Below are positions 35,261 through 45,599 of a stretch of 64,000 nucleotides of DNA, piece by piece. Under the pieces are notes generated by a model. That model searched no databases and was not told the origin of the DNA. It saw only the letters and a list, made by a program, of their open reading frames with translations. Position 1 is the first letter of the stretch. The number at the start of each line of letters is the position of its first letter. This DNA comes from Argyresthia goedartella (taxonomy: Eukaryota; Arthropoda; Insecta; Lepidoptera; Argyresthiidae), in assembly GCA_949825045.1 (NCBI GenBank), contig OX463816.1:20223243-20287242 (forward strand). The letters are read 5' to 3'. Position numbers and translations under genes: made by a program.

Positions 35261-35869
35261 TGATCTAGTCAAGGGAAGCTCATTTCTCACAGCACGTATC
35301 TCTGGTCTTTTGGGGCGAAAAAGCGAGCCGCCACCTTGGCTCAGGATTATTTGTAGCCTTGAGCCACCTTGAAAAAAACCTTGGAATTTTCTAGAAATAC
35401 TTTTGAGATAAACAAGATGCTATCTCTCAACCTCAAATTCCCTGGTACTGGTTTGATCGGCAGCCTTGGCCGAAAAATAAATACAATATGGCTTGCGTTA
35501 AACCTAAAAAGGACAACAGGCCACTGTAATTAATAGAGACGCTCTTCAAAACCCCTGTGTTTTTCAAGCCAATGACAATTCCCCGATTTCCACAAAAAAT
35601 CTCCCACATTTGGGTAGATTACTAACCTACTGCCACCTTAAAACAGCTGCGTTTTGCTGATGCATCAAAGAGTAGGATACAAAAATAAAATTAGTCCCGT
35701 AATGTCATATTTCAATCTAACATAACTAACTGGTGTGGCAACGAAACGTCACGATGTCGTCATAGGGTCAATTTGAAGAGTGCCTGGTAAAATGAATAAC
35801 AATAGTTACATTGATGTAACTAGTGCACACACAAAAACTTAAGGGGCTGCAGCAGAGAATGTGACTAAT

Positions 35870-36540
35870 TTTGATTAAAACTGCCCTGGCCTGTTCCATG
35901 CGACATCTGACTTCTACTTTGTGGTTCTCTCTTTCGTTCACAATACAACCCAGATATTTATATGAGTGAACTCGCTCTAACCGAAAATCTTCCTTGCGTG
36001 AAAATGACTAACCAACTGCGTATGTCGAACTATCATGAATTCGGTCATCTTTAATCTAGTCTAGATAGATTGTTTAAAAAATATATATCGTGATTTTGAA
36101 TTTTCACACTTTAAATTATGGTTAAACGGCCAGTAGGGGGATCTGGGTTAATTTACAGTCCATTTTGCGCACCGATCGCCCCAGTCCAATTAAGTGAATG
36201 GTGCAGAACCTCAATTGAACTGACAATGAGAAAAGTATCATCGGCGTATTGGGTGTTGTTGACAATACCTATATTTATAACAATAACTTCTGTTGTGTCC
36301 TCTCGGGCTTCTGAGAAAATCTCTTCAGCGTATATAGGTATGTTGAACACCAACGGTGATAAAATACATCCTAGCTGCACTCCCCTTATAATCTCTACAT
36401 TAGCTGTGAGTTTGCCTTCCACATGTACATTTGCAGTCTGTTGCCAGTTAAGCCGTTTTATTATTGACAAGTCCTTGGAATCGAGACCTACTAAGCCGAA
36501 ATTCTAATTCAGAGCGAAACCTGTAACTTACATCAAAAAT
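35870..36540 (-). pseudogene. RTE-like non-LTR retrotransposon fragment
   Basis: Minus-strand frame 36470-36153 reads RGVQLGCILSPLVFNIPIYA and then NTQYADDTFLIVSS, which are the palm motifs of RTE-clade reverse transcriptases. Further downstream (about 36000-35870) YKYLGCIVN and VRCRMEQARAV continue the family in another frame. Stops and deletions between the blocks show decay. No endonuclease is seen. Confidence 0.75.
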
Positions 36541-37884
36541 CGTCCGAATCCATAATTCATCACCCTAATACTCCACGGTCCCGAATACTAGAATGGCGTT
36601 GTTAAAAAGAACACTTGAAACCTAATGATTTCTATCAGTTCAAAACTTTTGAAATCGTCTGTAAAAGCATATTTATTATTTGGTTAAACCGTGGTATTTT
36701 TAAGTCCTTCCGAAATTAGAGCATCATTAATATTTTGACGACAATAATAAGTACATTTTATGTTCAATTATAGTATCTTCAGTCATCAATTACTTATGGT
36801 AACGTATAAAAATAAAAGTGACTATATGAATTTAGAGATCGTTGAAATTATTTCAGAGATGCTATTGATTAACTTATTAGTAGCGATAGTGCGTAGACAT
36901 ATTACAAATTTTGTTCTTATTGAGTTATAATATAACCATGCCGAGTCATATTAACCGTAGTTTGTTTTACGATATAATAGTCACTTGAAACGTATGTTTC
37001 GTACTAGACGCTTAAAGTTGGTCGCTGACCAATTACTTCAGTAGACGACGAAACTGGCATTTCAAAGAAGCCACATTAACATTTAATAGCACAAGTGAAT
37101 GGAAAAGAAACTGCCGTAATTTTGTTAATTAGCCTATTTCAATAAGTACAAATTAAAATCACTTCCAATCTTGTTTTACTAATTTGAGTATAATAATTTC
37201 GTCCAGTCTTTTTTATTTTGCGTCTATTCATTTTGATTGTTGGCCGTTCTACTAAAGCATGAATCACTACTTGTACAACGTAAATAATCATATTTACGCT
37301 TAATTTTTATTGTTTTATGCCTAGCAGTTTAAAGATGGCAAGGCATTTAAAAATAACTCGAATCAATATTTCATAATAATATCGCGAATTCTACATTTTG
37401 CAGTTGTGTCTTTTCCCTTTCCACGGCAGTATCATTATGTTTATTTTTTTTCTAAAACGCCCTTTAATGCGTGTCGTATGTGTTTCGTGATTACATTCTT
37501 GTACAAGACGCGTAGCACGTTCCCCAGTAATTAGCTGTTTGCGTGCCAGCAACGATTACCACCTACCAAAGAGACATATGACACAAGTATTCTATGTTTA
37601 CATTAATGGTTTAAATAATAATGCTATTTCATAATTTTTAAAGACATTCATAATTTCATATTTTTTTATTGCACACAAATCATATCAAAAAGAAGTGTTA
37701 CTTAAAAATATTTTACAAAGGCGAGCTTATCTCTAATAAAAGATATCTTCCAGCAAACCAGGATAAGATTTGAAAGGTTATTTGCTGAGCAGGGGAAGAC
37801 CTATGCCTAACACATTATAACGATATAAACGATGACTTACATACATATTAATAAATAATATAAATTTTATACATGCTATAATTA
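36541..37884. other. No feature seen
   Basis: AT-rich sequence with no open frame or repeat that I can support. Confidence 0.4.
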
Positions 37885-38410
37885 CCTTCAGTCATCGTGT
37901 AACAAATTGCTTGGTTTCCTATCAGAACTGACGAAAGACCTTCGTATTCCTCGCTCCATGCTAACACTCTACAATAGTTTTATCCGGAATAAGCTGGAAT
38001 ATTCTTCTGTGGTTTAGAGTCCCTATCACAAGGTACATATTGACTCAATTGAAAATATACAAGCCCGATTGTTTGGATGCTTACATATCGCAATAACTTA
38101 AAACACAAATATCACTGTTACGAATCACGCCTGGAACACTTTGGAATGACATCCCTGAAGACTCGTGGGTATATTAGTAGTTAAACCAACTTTCATAACA
38201 TTCTACACGGAACACTTCATACTTCCCTTTTAGCTAAAATAAAATACATACTCCACGAATTCCTCAGAGGTCAGCAAGGAAACTAAAAACTTTTGAATTA
38301 CCCTTCTATAGAACGCAAAGTGAATAAATCACTCGCTAATATGTGTCGACTCTATAACGAATTATCTAATGTGCATAATACCTTCGATGTCTTTGTGAAC
38401 TTTTGTGCCT
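37885..38410 (+). pseudogene. LINE C-terminal fragment with stops
   Basis: It reads LYNSFIRNKLEYSSVV, a stop, SPYHKVHIDSIENIQARLFG and later VNKSLANMCRLYNELSNV: the post-palm region of a Jockey/CR1-type ORF2 with several stop codons. It is in the plus orientation and ends at a palindrome (38417). Confidence 0.7.
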
Positions 38411-38416
38411 TTAAAT

Positions 38417-38453
38417 CATCGATTTAGTATATATTGGGTATACTAAATCGATG
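38417..38453. repeat. Perfect 15-bp palindrome, 7-nt spacer
   Basis: CATCGATTTAGTATA (38417-38431), spacer TATTGGG, then the exact reverse complement (38439-38453). Confidence 0.95.
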
Positions 38454-38556
38454 CTTTAAATGTCAGCTACAAAAAGCATTATCACTCTAATCTTTTCTAT
38501 ATTTGAACATTTCTTTGTCTTTTTAAAATTTTACCAAAGTATTACCATGTACATTC

Positions 38557-38597
38557 AAATTCGGTTGAACAAAGAGGGTCTTTGTTCAACCAAATTT
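38557..38597. repeat. 19-bp near-perfect palindrome, 3-nt spacer
   Basis: Arms 38557-38575 and 38579-38597 match at 18 of 19 positions (core GGTTGAACAAAGA), spacer GGG. Confidence 0.95.
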
Positions 38598-38819
38598 AAC
38601 TGAACTCTCGTAAACTTAGTTTAAAATTAAATAATTATATACCATATGTCTGCAACGCAATACAGAGCATGGTGACAAAATACCGTTTAGGATAATTTAC
38701 TAGATATAAAACCGTGTCTATATACTTAGAAATGAAATGGAAAATATCTTTTGTGTTATGCAATAAATAATAAAATATAAAACTAAATACTTATAATATA
38801 GTACTACTATATTATATAC

Positions 38820-40281
38820 TCAGTCAATCAATCAAATTTCTTTATTACTGTAGATATTTACATATACTTAGCAATCATCATTATTTGCCACTTCTCTGCA
38901 TTGGAACACTGTGGGAGAAGAAGGGCGTAGAAACTTTGATTTTGCTTTTGCTTTGCTTAAGTAATAAAAAGATAACAATATAAATTATTAAAATTAATAA
39001 GCAGCAATAAATTATTACAAAATTATTAACAGCTAGGTCTATGTTGAGCCAGATTAACCCCACACAGTCCCGTCATTTAAATAATCTTGAACATTGCTAT
39101 ATCCCTTTTTCGACAAAGTCGCTTTAACATGGTTTTTAAATTGCTCAAAAAGCAATTTCAAGATTTCCAGAGGTATCTTGTTGTAGAACAAAATGCCTTA
39201 ACCTTTGAAAGAATTCCTAACCTTCGCGAGTCTAAACCGGGGCGCAAGTAGTCGGTGATCATTTCTTAGGATAACATTACAGCTATCGCTAAGTTTGGAA
39301 AATGTTGTAAGGTTCTTGCGTACATACATTATATTTTCAAACATTAATTGACTCGCTACAGTTAGTATGTCAATTTCTTTAAAAAGCTCTCTTAAGGTGT
39401 CTGTGCGTTTGAAATTATAAATTGCTGGAATAGCTCTTTTCTGTAAAATAAAAAAAGTTTGAATATCCGCTGAGTTACCCCAAAACAAGATACCATAGGA
39501 CATGTCACTGTGAAAGTAACTAAAATATACTAGCCTAGATGTAGACACATGCGTGTTTTGTCTGATGTTCCTAACAGCGTAAGCCGCAGAACTTAATTCA
39601 CCAGCGCATTTATCTATGTGGGGTCCCCACTGCAATTTGCTATCAATGGTTATTCCAAGAAACTTTATGTAATTTACTTATTATAACGCGTTGCTGTCTA
39701 ACACTTAACTGGTCTTAGTTGTCTGACATTTGGAAGTGAGAATTTAGTTTTACCAGCTATTAACAATAAATTATTAACTGTGAACCAATTCTAGGTTAAA
39801 GACAATTCTCCATTAATATCATCCAAAATCTTCTTTTTGTATATCAATTTTGAGGACCAATGAAGTATCATCAGCAAACAACAATATGTCAGTCAATTTT
39901 TCACCATGAAAGAGAGATCGTTAATATATATCAGGAATAAGAAAGGGCCTAATATGGAACCTTGTGGAACGCCAATTTTTACTCCCAATCCATTAGATTT
40001 AATGCCGTTGACTTCTGCCTGTTGAATTTTATTTTTTAGGTATGATCTAAGTAGATCCAACGTTTTATTTCTAACTCCGTAATGATTTAATTTTATTAGT
40101 AGCGTATCATGATCAACACAATCCAATGCCTTCGACAGATCGCAAAAAACACCTATAGCATCCTGTGCGGCTTCCAATGCAGAATAAATATGAGATATAA
40201 GGGTAATATCTGTATTTACCCCTAGTGAAACCGTATTGGTTGGCGTGGAGTTGTTTTGTACAGTTTCAATGTGAGAGTGTG
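38820..40281 (-). pseudogene. LINE A copy 3, RT core to 3' tail
   Basis: It starts at the 3' tail (TCAATCAATCAAA then TTTATTACTGTAG on plus). The C-terminal RT region (39635-39198: WGPHIDKCAGELSSAAYAVR, YFHSDMSYGILFWG) and palm (40294-39893: VFCDLSKALDCVDHDTL, GVPQGSILGPFLFLIYIND) lie in different frames. The segment between, which should carry the FADD box, is frame-broken. It is colinear with the copy at 44102-45244. It is interrupted at 40282 by about 400 bases of other sequence and continues at 40689. Confidence 0.85.
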
Positions 40282-40688
40282 GCGACGCATACACAGGACA
40301 CCGACCGCGAAGTCACCTTGAGCCTTTCACCACGTGACTGCATCGACACCAGCCAGATAGTATCGCGCGCTCAATCGGTTAAACTGCTTATATTGCTCTG
40401 TGCCACTTTTGCTTCGCTAGTTTCGCTAATTTTGCTAATCGTTGTTTGTAGTTTAAGTTAATAGATTTGCTTCTTATCGTTGACTTCATTCAGTAACTAC
40501 TTTCCAAATTATTATAAAATACAAATCTTTTGACTTATCCTTTTAACGTGTAAATCGAATGCATTCATATATAAATAAAAGTCTTAAATCTTGTTCTTTG
40601 TTTCTGTGAGCAGCCCATATAAGACGTGTAAGACCTTACGTTAGAGTCTCGGTTAGTTAATTAAGCATCATTTACTATAGGTGTATAA
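40282..40688 (+). other. Foreign insert inside LINE A with a possible terminal exon
   Basis: Compared with the sister copy (44079-44110), about 11 bases of LINE are replaced by about 407 bases. On the plus strand an acceptor-like ATACACAG is followed by an open frame (DTDREVTLSLSPRDC onward) ending at 40461 in a hydrophobic tail (KLLILLCATFASLVSLILL), and AATAAA lies at 40574-40579. This could be a captured 3' exon of a membrane protein gene or a chance frame. I do not recognise the protein. Confidence 0.4.
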
Positions 40689-40860
40689 TCTTTTCAAAAA
40701 TTTGACTTAGTGCTGGAAGAACAGATATTGGTCTGGAATTTTAAGGATTTCCCTTATCTCCCGACATGAGCATAGGTATCAGTTTACTGTCTTTCATGAA
40801 GTCTGGGAAAGCTCCATCGTCAACACAATTAGATATACACTGACGAGAAATGAAAAAGTT
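40689..40860 (-). pseudogene. LINE A copy 3, RT finger region beyond the insert
   Basis: The reverse complement continues the RT N-terminal part (sequence equivalent to 44036-44095, then upstream finger residues such as DDGAFPDFMKDSKLIP). It shows that the insert at 40282-40688 split one LINE copy. Confidence 0.7.
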
Positions 40861-41149
40861 CCACCCACAAAATGCCGACAAACACCTTAATATCTCCTAA
40901 GACAAAGAACCAATATTACGTTTACAATATTTACGTTTTTAATTGGTAATATTCTGATGCGCTGTTAAATGTACTTCAATATCGCAGACGGCGTCATTAA
41001 GCTAGCCTTTCCCGTTTAGGAGTAATTTGGTGCTATATCACTGAAATTTTTTCTTTGCTCGTAAGTGTATAAGCTAGGTGTGGGGCTATAAATAGTACTA
41101 TAGAACCAGTGACTTTGATTGATAAACCCCACAGGTCTTCAGTATTTTT

Positions 41150-42530
41150 GAAGTTTCGACAATATCCTGGGGATATACATGATGACTTATGTGTATACTA
41201 CCTATGATTCTAACGATAGAGGTAATGCTTCTTCACACGACTTTTAAATATATTTAGAGACCGTCCCTGATGGTGCAGGGGAGTGCATACCACAACCGAA
41301 TAGCCCGGGGTCTTAAACCATGCTCATAGTACGCGGTGTTATGCTGTGAAGTAATGAGCATGGAAACTGCGCGAGTTCTCCGAGGTCTGCTAGAAGAAAT
41401 GAATTGAAAACTGTCTCGCAGGTAGGTTGGATAGCGTGGATTACGTAAACTGTTGTAGATTAAATTGAGGATGAGTGAATCCCGGCAAAGACGGATCGGC
41501 AGCCACTTCAACTCTGCGATATTGTGGTATATGGTCGTATTAGCGCAGCCCGAAGATAAACCGAATCCCGAGATTTTGAAGTCGTTCTAGTTTGTTCAGT
41601 AGTTCTTCGTTAGCACTGACGCAGCAGAGATCAGCATAATTAATGAGGGGAGGATAAGGAGAGACTGAGCGAGAGTGATTTTGGTCTGTTGAGGCAATGA
41701 GTACTAAAGTCTCCTGAGAAAGTGAAAAGTAGCAAATATTCGGCGACTGACCTCATTAATAGGCGATGGCCAGAACAGCTGGTTGTCGAAGATAAGACCG
41801 AAGTTTTTAGCTTTACAGCTATATACGATTGTGACACCATCAAAAGTGACAGGTGGAATGGGCTGTTACTGCAACAAGTTAAGTGAATGACTGGTACCGA
41901 TAATCATGGTCTGGGACTGGCTCGGGTTGACCAGGAGTCCGAAGGATGAAGCCCAACTTCTTATACCCTCAAGATCAGCATTGAGTGCCGCCACAGCAGA
42001 GTTCGCATCGTTATGAGAGAAGTGACTATAAATCTGGAGAACATCAGCGTAAAGATGATATAAGGAAGACAGGACCTTCGAGATGGATTAAATGAAAATC
42101 GAGAATAGAAGAGGAGAAATAATGCCAACTCAAATAAGATTCGAACCAGCTGACAGAGAAGGAAGAGACGTTTAGGGATCTAAGAACTCAATGAGAATGT
42201 CGAAATCTAAGCAGTTGAAGGCACTACTGAAATGAAGTAAACCAAGACTGAAAGCTGTTTGCAGTCCATGGCTAGCTAGATGTTATCTGTGACTTTCAAC
42301 AAAGCTGTGACAGTGCTATGACCTGTTCTGAATCCTGACTGGAACCTGTTTAGAAGATTGTTTGAGGGTAGGTGATGGGAAAGCTGGTTATGAGCAATGG
42401 TCTCAAGACTTTGGAGAGGATGGGCAGGATTGAAATGGGACGATAGTCTTTGAAAGTGGCAGGACAGGAAGTCACAGGAATGAACGATTAGACAATCTTT
42501 GATGAAAGTGCCTCAAACCCGACATGTTGT
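41150..42530 (-). pseudogene. Another LINE family, decayed reverse transcriptase
   Basis: The minus strand carries RPISILPILSKVLETIAH, then FQSGFRTGHSTVTALLKVTD near 42430-42280. The palm and YADVLQIYSHF (a decayed YADD box) lie near 42060-42020, then AALNADLEGIRSWASSFGLLVNPSQSQ. The C terminus is at 41511-41254 (MKWLPIRLCRDSLILNLIYN). Many stops and frame changes. It differs in sequence from LINE A. Confidence 0.75.
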
Positions 42531-42659
42531 AAGGTAGCTTGAACTTACGTTATTTTTGTATCCTCCCAGTTTTTAGTAATTACAAATTCTTAATTCCAAC
42601 CAAATTCACTATCGTGTGAAGTTTGTGCAAAACCGTTATTACGAAGAATATACACACAA
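42531..42659. other. Spacer between LINE copies
   Basis: Short AT-rich stretch with no assigned feature. Confidence 0.3.
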
Positions 42660-42967
42660 ATACTGCACAATCAGACCTTTTACAGCATGACAGTTTACAA
42701 CATAAACATCAAGTTTCGCCGCCCGTATAACACGTCTGATGTCGACGCAAGCTGGAGCAACACTATTCGCAGTGAATCTAGTGTTTCTAGGTCCTTCCAC
42801 TGCCCTGTGGACCTAAAAAATCGACAAGACATAGGACAACAGCGACATCTACCTGAGTCCACTCAAGCTACCATCGCAACGCCATCTAGCGAATCTTGCC
42901 CGCACCTGTCAGCTGTGTTTCCCACGTTGCCAACTACGATCTCGACCGTGCTATAGATCTTCCCACT

Positions 42968-44037
42968 ATGATGAAATGCGGTGGCTGTGGGAAGTTTATC
43001 TCAGTAACGGCATCAGTTGGCGCAAAAAAGCAAAAGCCATTTCCATAGGCAATGCGTCTCTCTTAGCGGACCTTCCCCTGCCAGCTGGATATGCCCATGC
43101 TGCATTGCTAAAAAGGGCCGTGTAGCCACTGGCAGCAATACTCCGGTGGGGAAATCTGTGAACCAGCCTAATACCAAGACGACGCCACTGCAACAGGAAA
43201 ATGCTAGCATCGACGACGCATCATCTTCGACCGAGGTCAGCCCTCCCCCCCGACCGCCACCAACTCGCCAGCACCTACTACTGCAGCACCACTGGCCACT
43301 GCTCATGTCGACGGCACCGCACCCTCGACTGATGGTAGTCGCCTGCATACCCCCACAACGTGATCTCTGCTAGCGGAAATCCGTTTATTCCGTTCTGATA
43401 TGGCAGAAATGCGGAACGAAATGACCTATCTTCGGAACGAGATCCACTACATCCGCGAAGACATAACATCTTGCCAATTTCAGATGCTCCTAGCTGTTGA
43501 GAGGGTTGACAAAGCAGAGCAATGCCTCGCTGACTTCCAACAAAGCCTTACTAAAAAGGATGAAGTCGTGAAGTCCATACGAGCAGAACATGTGAAACTT
43601 ACTAACCGATGCAAGGATCTCGAGACGCGATTGACGTCCCTTGAGCGTGAAATTGCGCAGCAACAGCAATTTGGGCGCCTCCAGAATCTCGAGATTACAA
43701 GTGTACCTGAAAAAGAAGGCAAATCTACGAAGGGCCTGGTTAGAAAAATCGCATCGCATTTGGTCGTTGATCTGGGCCCTGACGATATCGAGTTCGCTCA
43801 TGGTGTGCAGCCGTTTTGCGCTCATTGTTCGCTTCAGACAGTGACTGACGAGAGATACCGTGTACGCGGCCTCGCGCAAGACCGTACACAGGGATCTCAA
43901 CAACACGCACATCGGCCTGCCAGGCAATTCAGAGCGCATACATATCAATGAACACCTGACTTTGCAAAACTAGAAGCTGTTGAAACTTTGTAAAGTCAAA
44001 GCGAAGGAAATGTCATATCATTATACCTGGACAAAAA
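42968..44037 (+). pseudogene. LINE A ORF1 (PHD-like finger plus baculovirus-FP-like domain)
   Basis: It starts MMKCGGCGKFIS and continues in a second frame with FHRQCVSLSGPSPASWICPC: together a Cys/His pattern like the PHD-type fingers of CR1/Jockey ORF1 proteins. A Pro/Ser/Thr-rich linker follows, then a coiled-coil (43400-43680: MAEMRNEMTYLRNEI, ERVDKAEQCL), then an FP25K-like nucleic-acid-binding region (DLGPDDIEFAHGVQP, later LPGNSERIYINEHL and SYHYTWTK). At least three frameshifts and one stop. The role in autonomous relatives is RNA binding. Confidence 0.75.
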
Positions 44038-45244
44038 GTTCAGACCAATATCGGTTCTTTCAGCACTAAGTAAATTTTTTGAAAAGATTATATTCAATCA
44101 AATGCTCTCACACTTCAACCGTACAAAACAACTCCACGCCAAGCAATACGGCTTCACTATGGGTAAATCGACTACGGATGCAGGTATTATACCCTTATAT
44201 CTCATTTATTCTGAATGGGAAGCCGCACAGGATGCTATCGGTGTTTTTTGCGATCTGTCGAAGGCATTTGATTTTGTTGATCATGACACGTTAATAATGA
44301 AGTTAAATCATTACGGAGTTAGAAATAAAGCGTTGTATCTACTAATATCATACCTAAGCAATAGAATTCAAAAGGCAGAAGTCAACGGCGTTAAATCTGA
44401 TGGATCGGGGGTAAAAATTGGCGTTCCACAAGGTTCCATATTAGGCCCTTTCTTATTCCTGGTATATATTAACGATCTGCCTTTTATGGTGGAGAAATTG
44501 ACTAACATAGTGTGGTTTGCTGATGATACTCCACTGGTCTTCAAAATTGAAAGACAAAAAGAAGATTTTGATGATGTCAATAGAGTATTATCTTTAACCT
44601 TGAATTGGTTCACAGTTAACAATTTATTGTTAAATGCTGGTAAAACCAAATGTGTCAAATTCTCACTTCCAAATTTTAGGCAAATTGGGACCAGTTTAGT
44701 GTTGGACAGCAATACGTTAGAATTAGTAAATGACACGAAGTTTCTTGGAATAACAATTGATAACAAATTGCAGTGGGGACCCCACATAGAAAAATTGGCT
44801 GGTAAGTTAAGTTCTGCGGCTTACGCTGTTAGGAACATCAGACAAAACACGGATGTGGCTACATCTAGGCTAGTATATTTTAGTTACTTTCATAGAGTCA
44901 TGTCCTATGGTATCTTGTTGTGGGGGAAAGCAGCGGATATTCAAACTATTTTTATTTTACAGAAAAGAGCTATTCGAGCAATTTATAATTTAAAACGCAC
45001 AGACTCCTTAAGACAGCTTTTTAAAGAAATTGACATACTAACTGTAGCTAGTCAATTTATTTTCAAAAATATAATATATGTACGCAAGAACCTTACAAAA
45101 ATTCCCAAACTTAGCGATAGCTGTAATGTTAACCTAAGAATAATCACAGACCACTTGCGCCCCGGTTTAGACTCGCGAAGGATAGCAATTCTTTCAAGGG
45201 TCAATGCATTCTCTACTACAACAAGATACCTCTGGAGATCTTGA
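44037..45244 (+). pseudogene. LINE A ORF2 reverse transcriptase, open but endonuclease-less
   Basis: One continuous frame from the finger motif FRPISVLSALSKFFEK through FCDLSKAFDFVDHDTL (first catalytic Asp), GVPQGSILGPFLFLVYIND, WFADDTPLVF (catalytic Asp pair), KFLGITIDNKLQWGPHI and the C-terminal region, about 400 residues, stop at 45244. The domain itself looks intact, with all three catalytic aspartates visible, but the APE endonuclease that should precede it is deleted. Mobility would need help in trans. It is the youngest-looking LINE in the window. Confidence 0.85.
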
Positions 45245-45599
45245 AATTGCCATTTGAGCAATTTAAAATCCATGTTAAAGCGACTTTGTCGAAAAAGGGA
45301 TATTACAATGTTCAAGATTACTTAAATGATGGGTCTGTATGGGGTTAATCTGGCTCAACACAGACCTTGCTGTTAACAATTTTGTAATTATTTATTCCTG
45401 CTTATTAATTATGATGATGACTAAATATTATATTTTGTATTAGTTAAACATAAGCAATTTTTAAAAAGAGATCTAAAAATCAATCTGTGGGAGTTTCTAC
45501 GCCCTTCTTCTCCCACAGTGGTCCAATGTAGAGAAGTGGCAAAAAATGACGATTGCTAAGTATATGTAAATATCTACAGTAATAAAAACATTTGGAAAG

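Larger units (their letters stand above)
42660..45595 (+). mobile_element. LINE A copy 4, most complete, internally deleted
   Basis: Likely 5' UTR from about 42660, ORF1 from 42968, RT from about 44037 to the stop at 45244, and a 3' UTR to about 45595 with the family-specific hairpin GTGGGAG..CTCCCACAG and TACAGTAATAAA end. The ORF1 C terminus is joined directly to RT fingers, so the endonuclease part of ORF2 is missing. It serves as the reference for the other four copies in the window. Confidence 0.85.

Noticed and set aside
42687..42956. 89-codon plus-strand frame before LINE A ORF1
   Set aside because: Positioned where the LINE A 5' UTR should be; Ser/Thr-rich with no motif.
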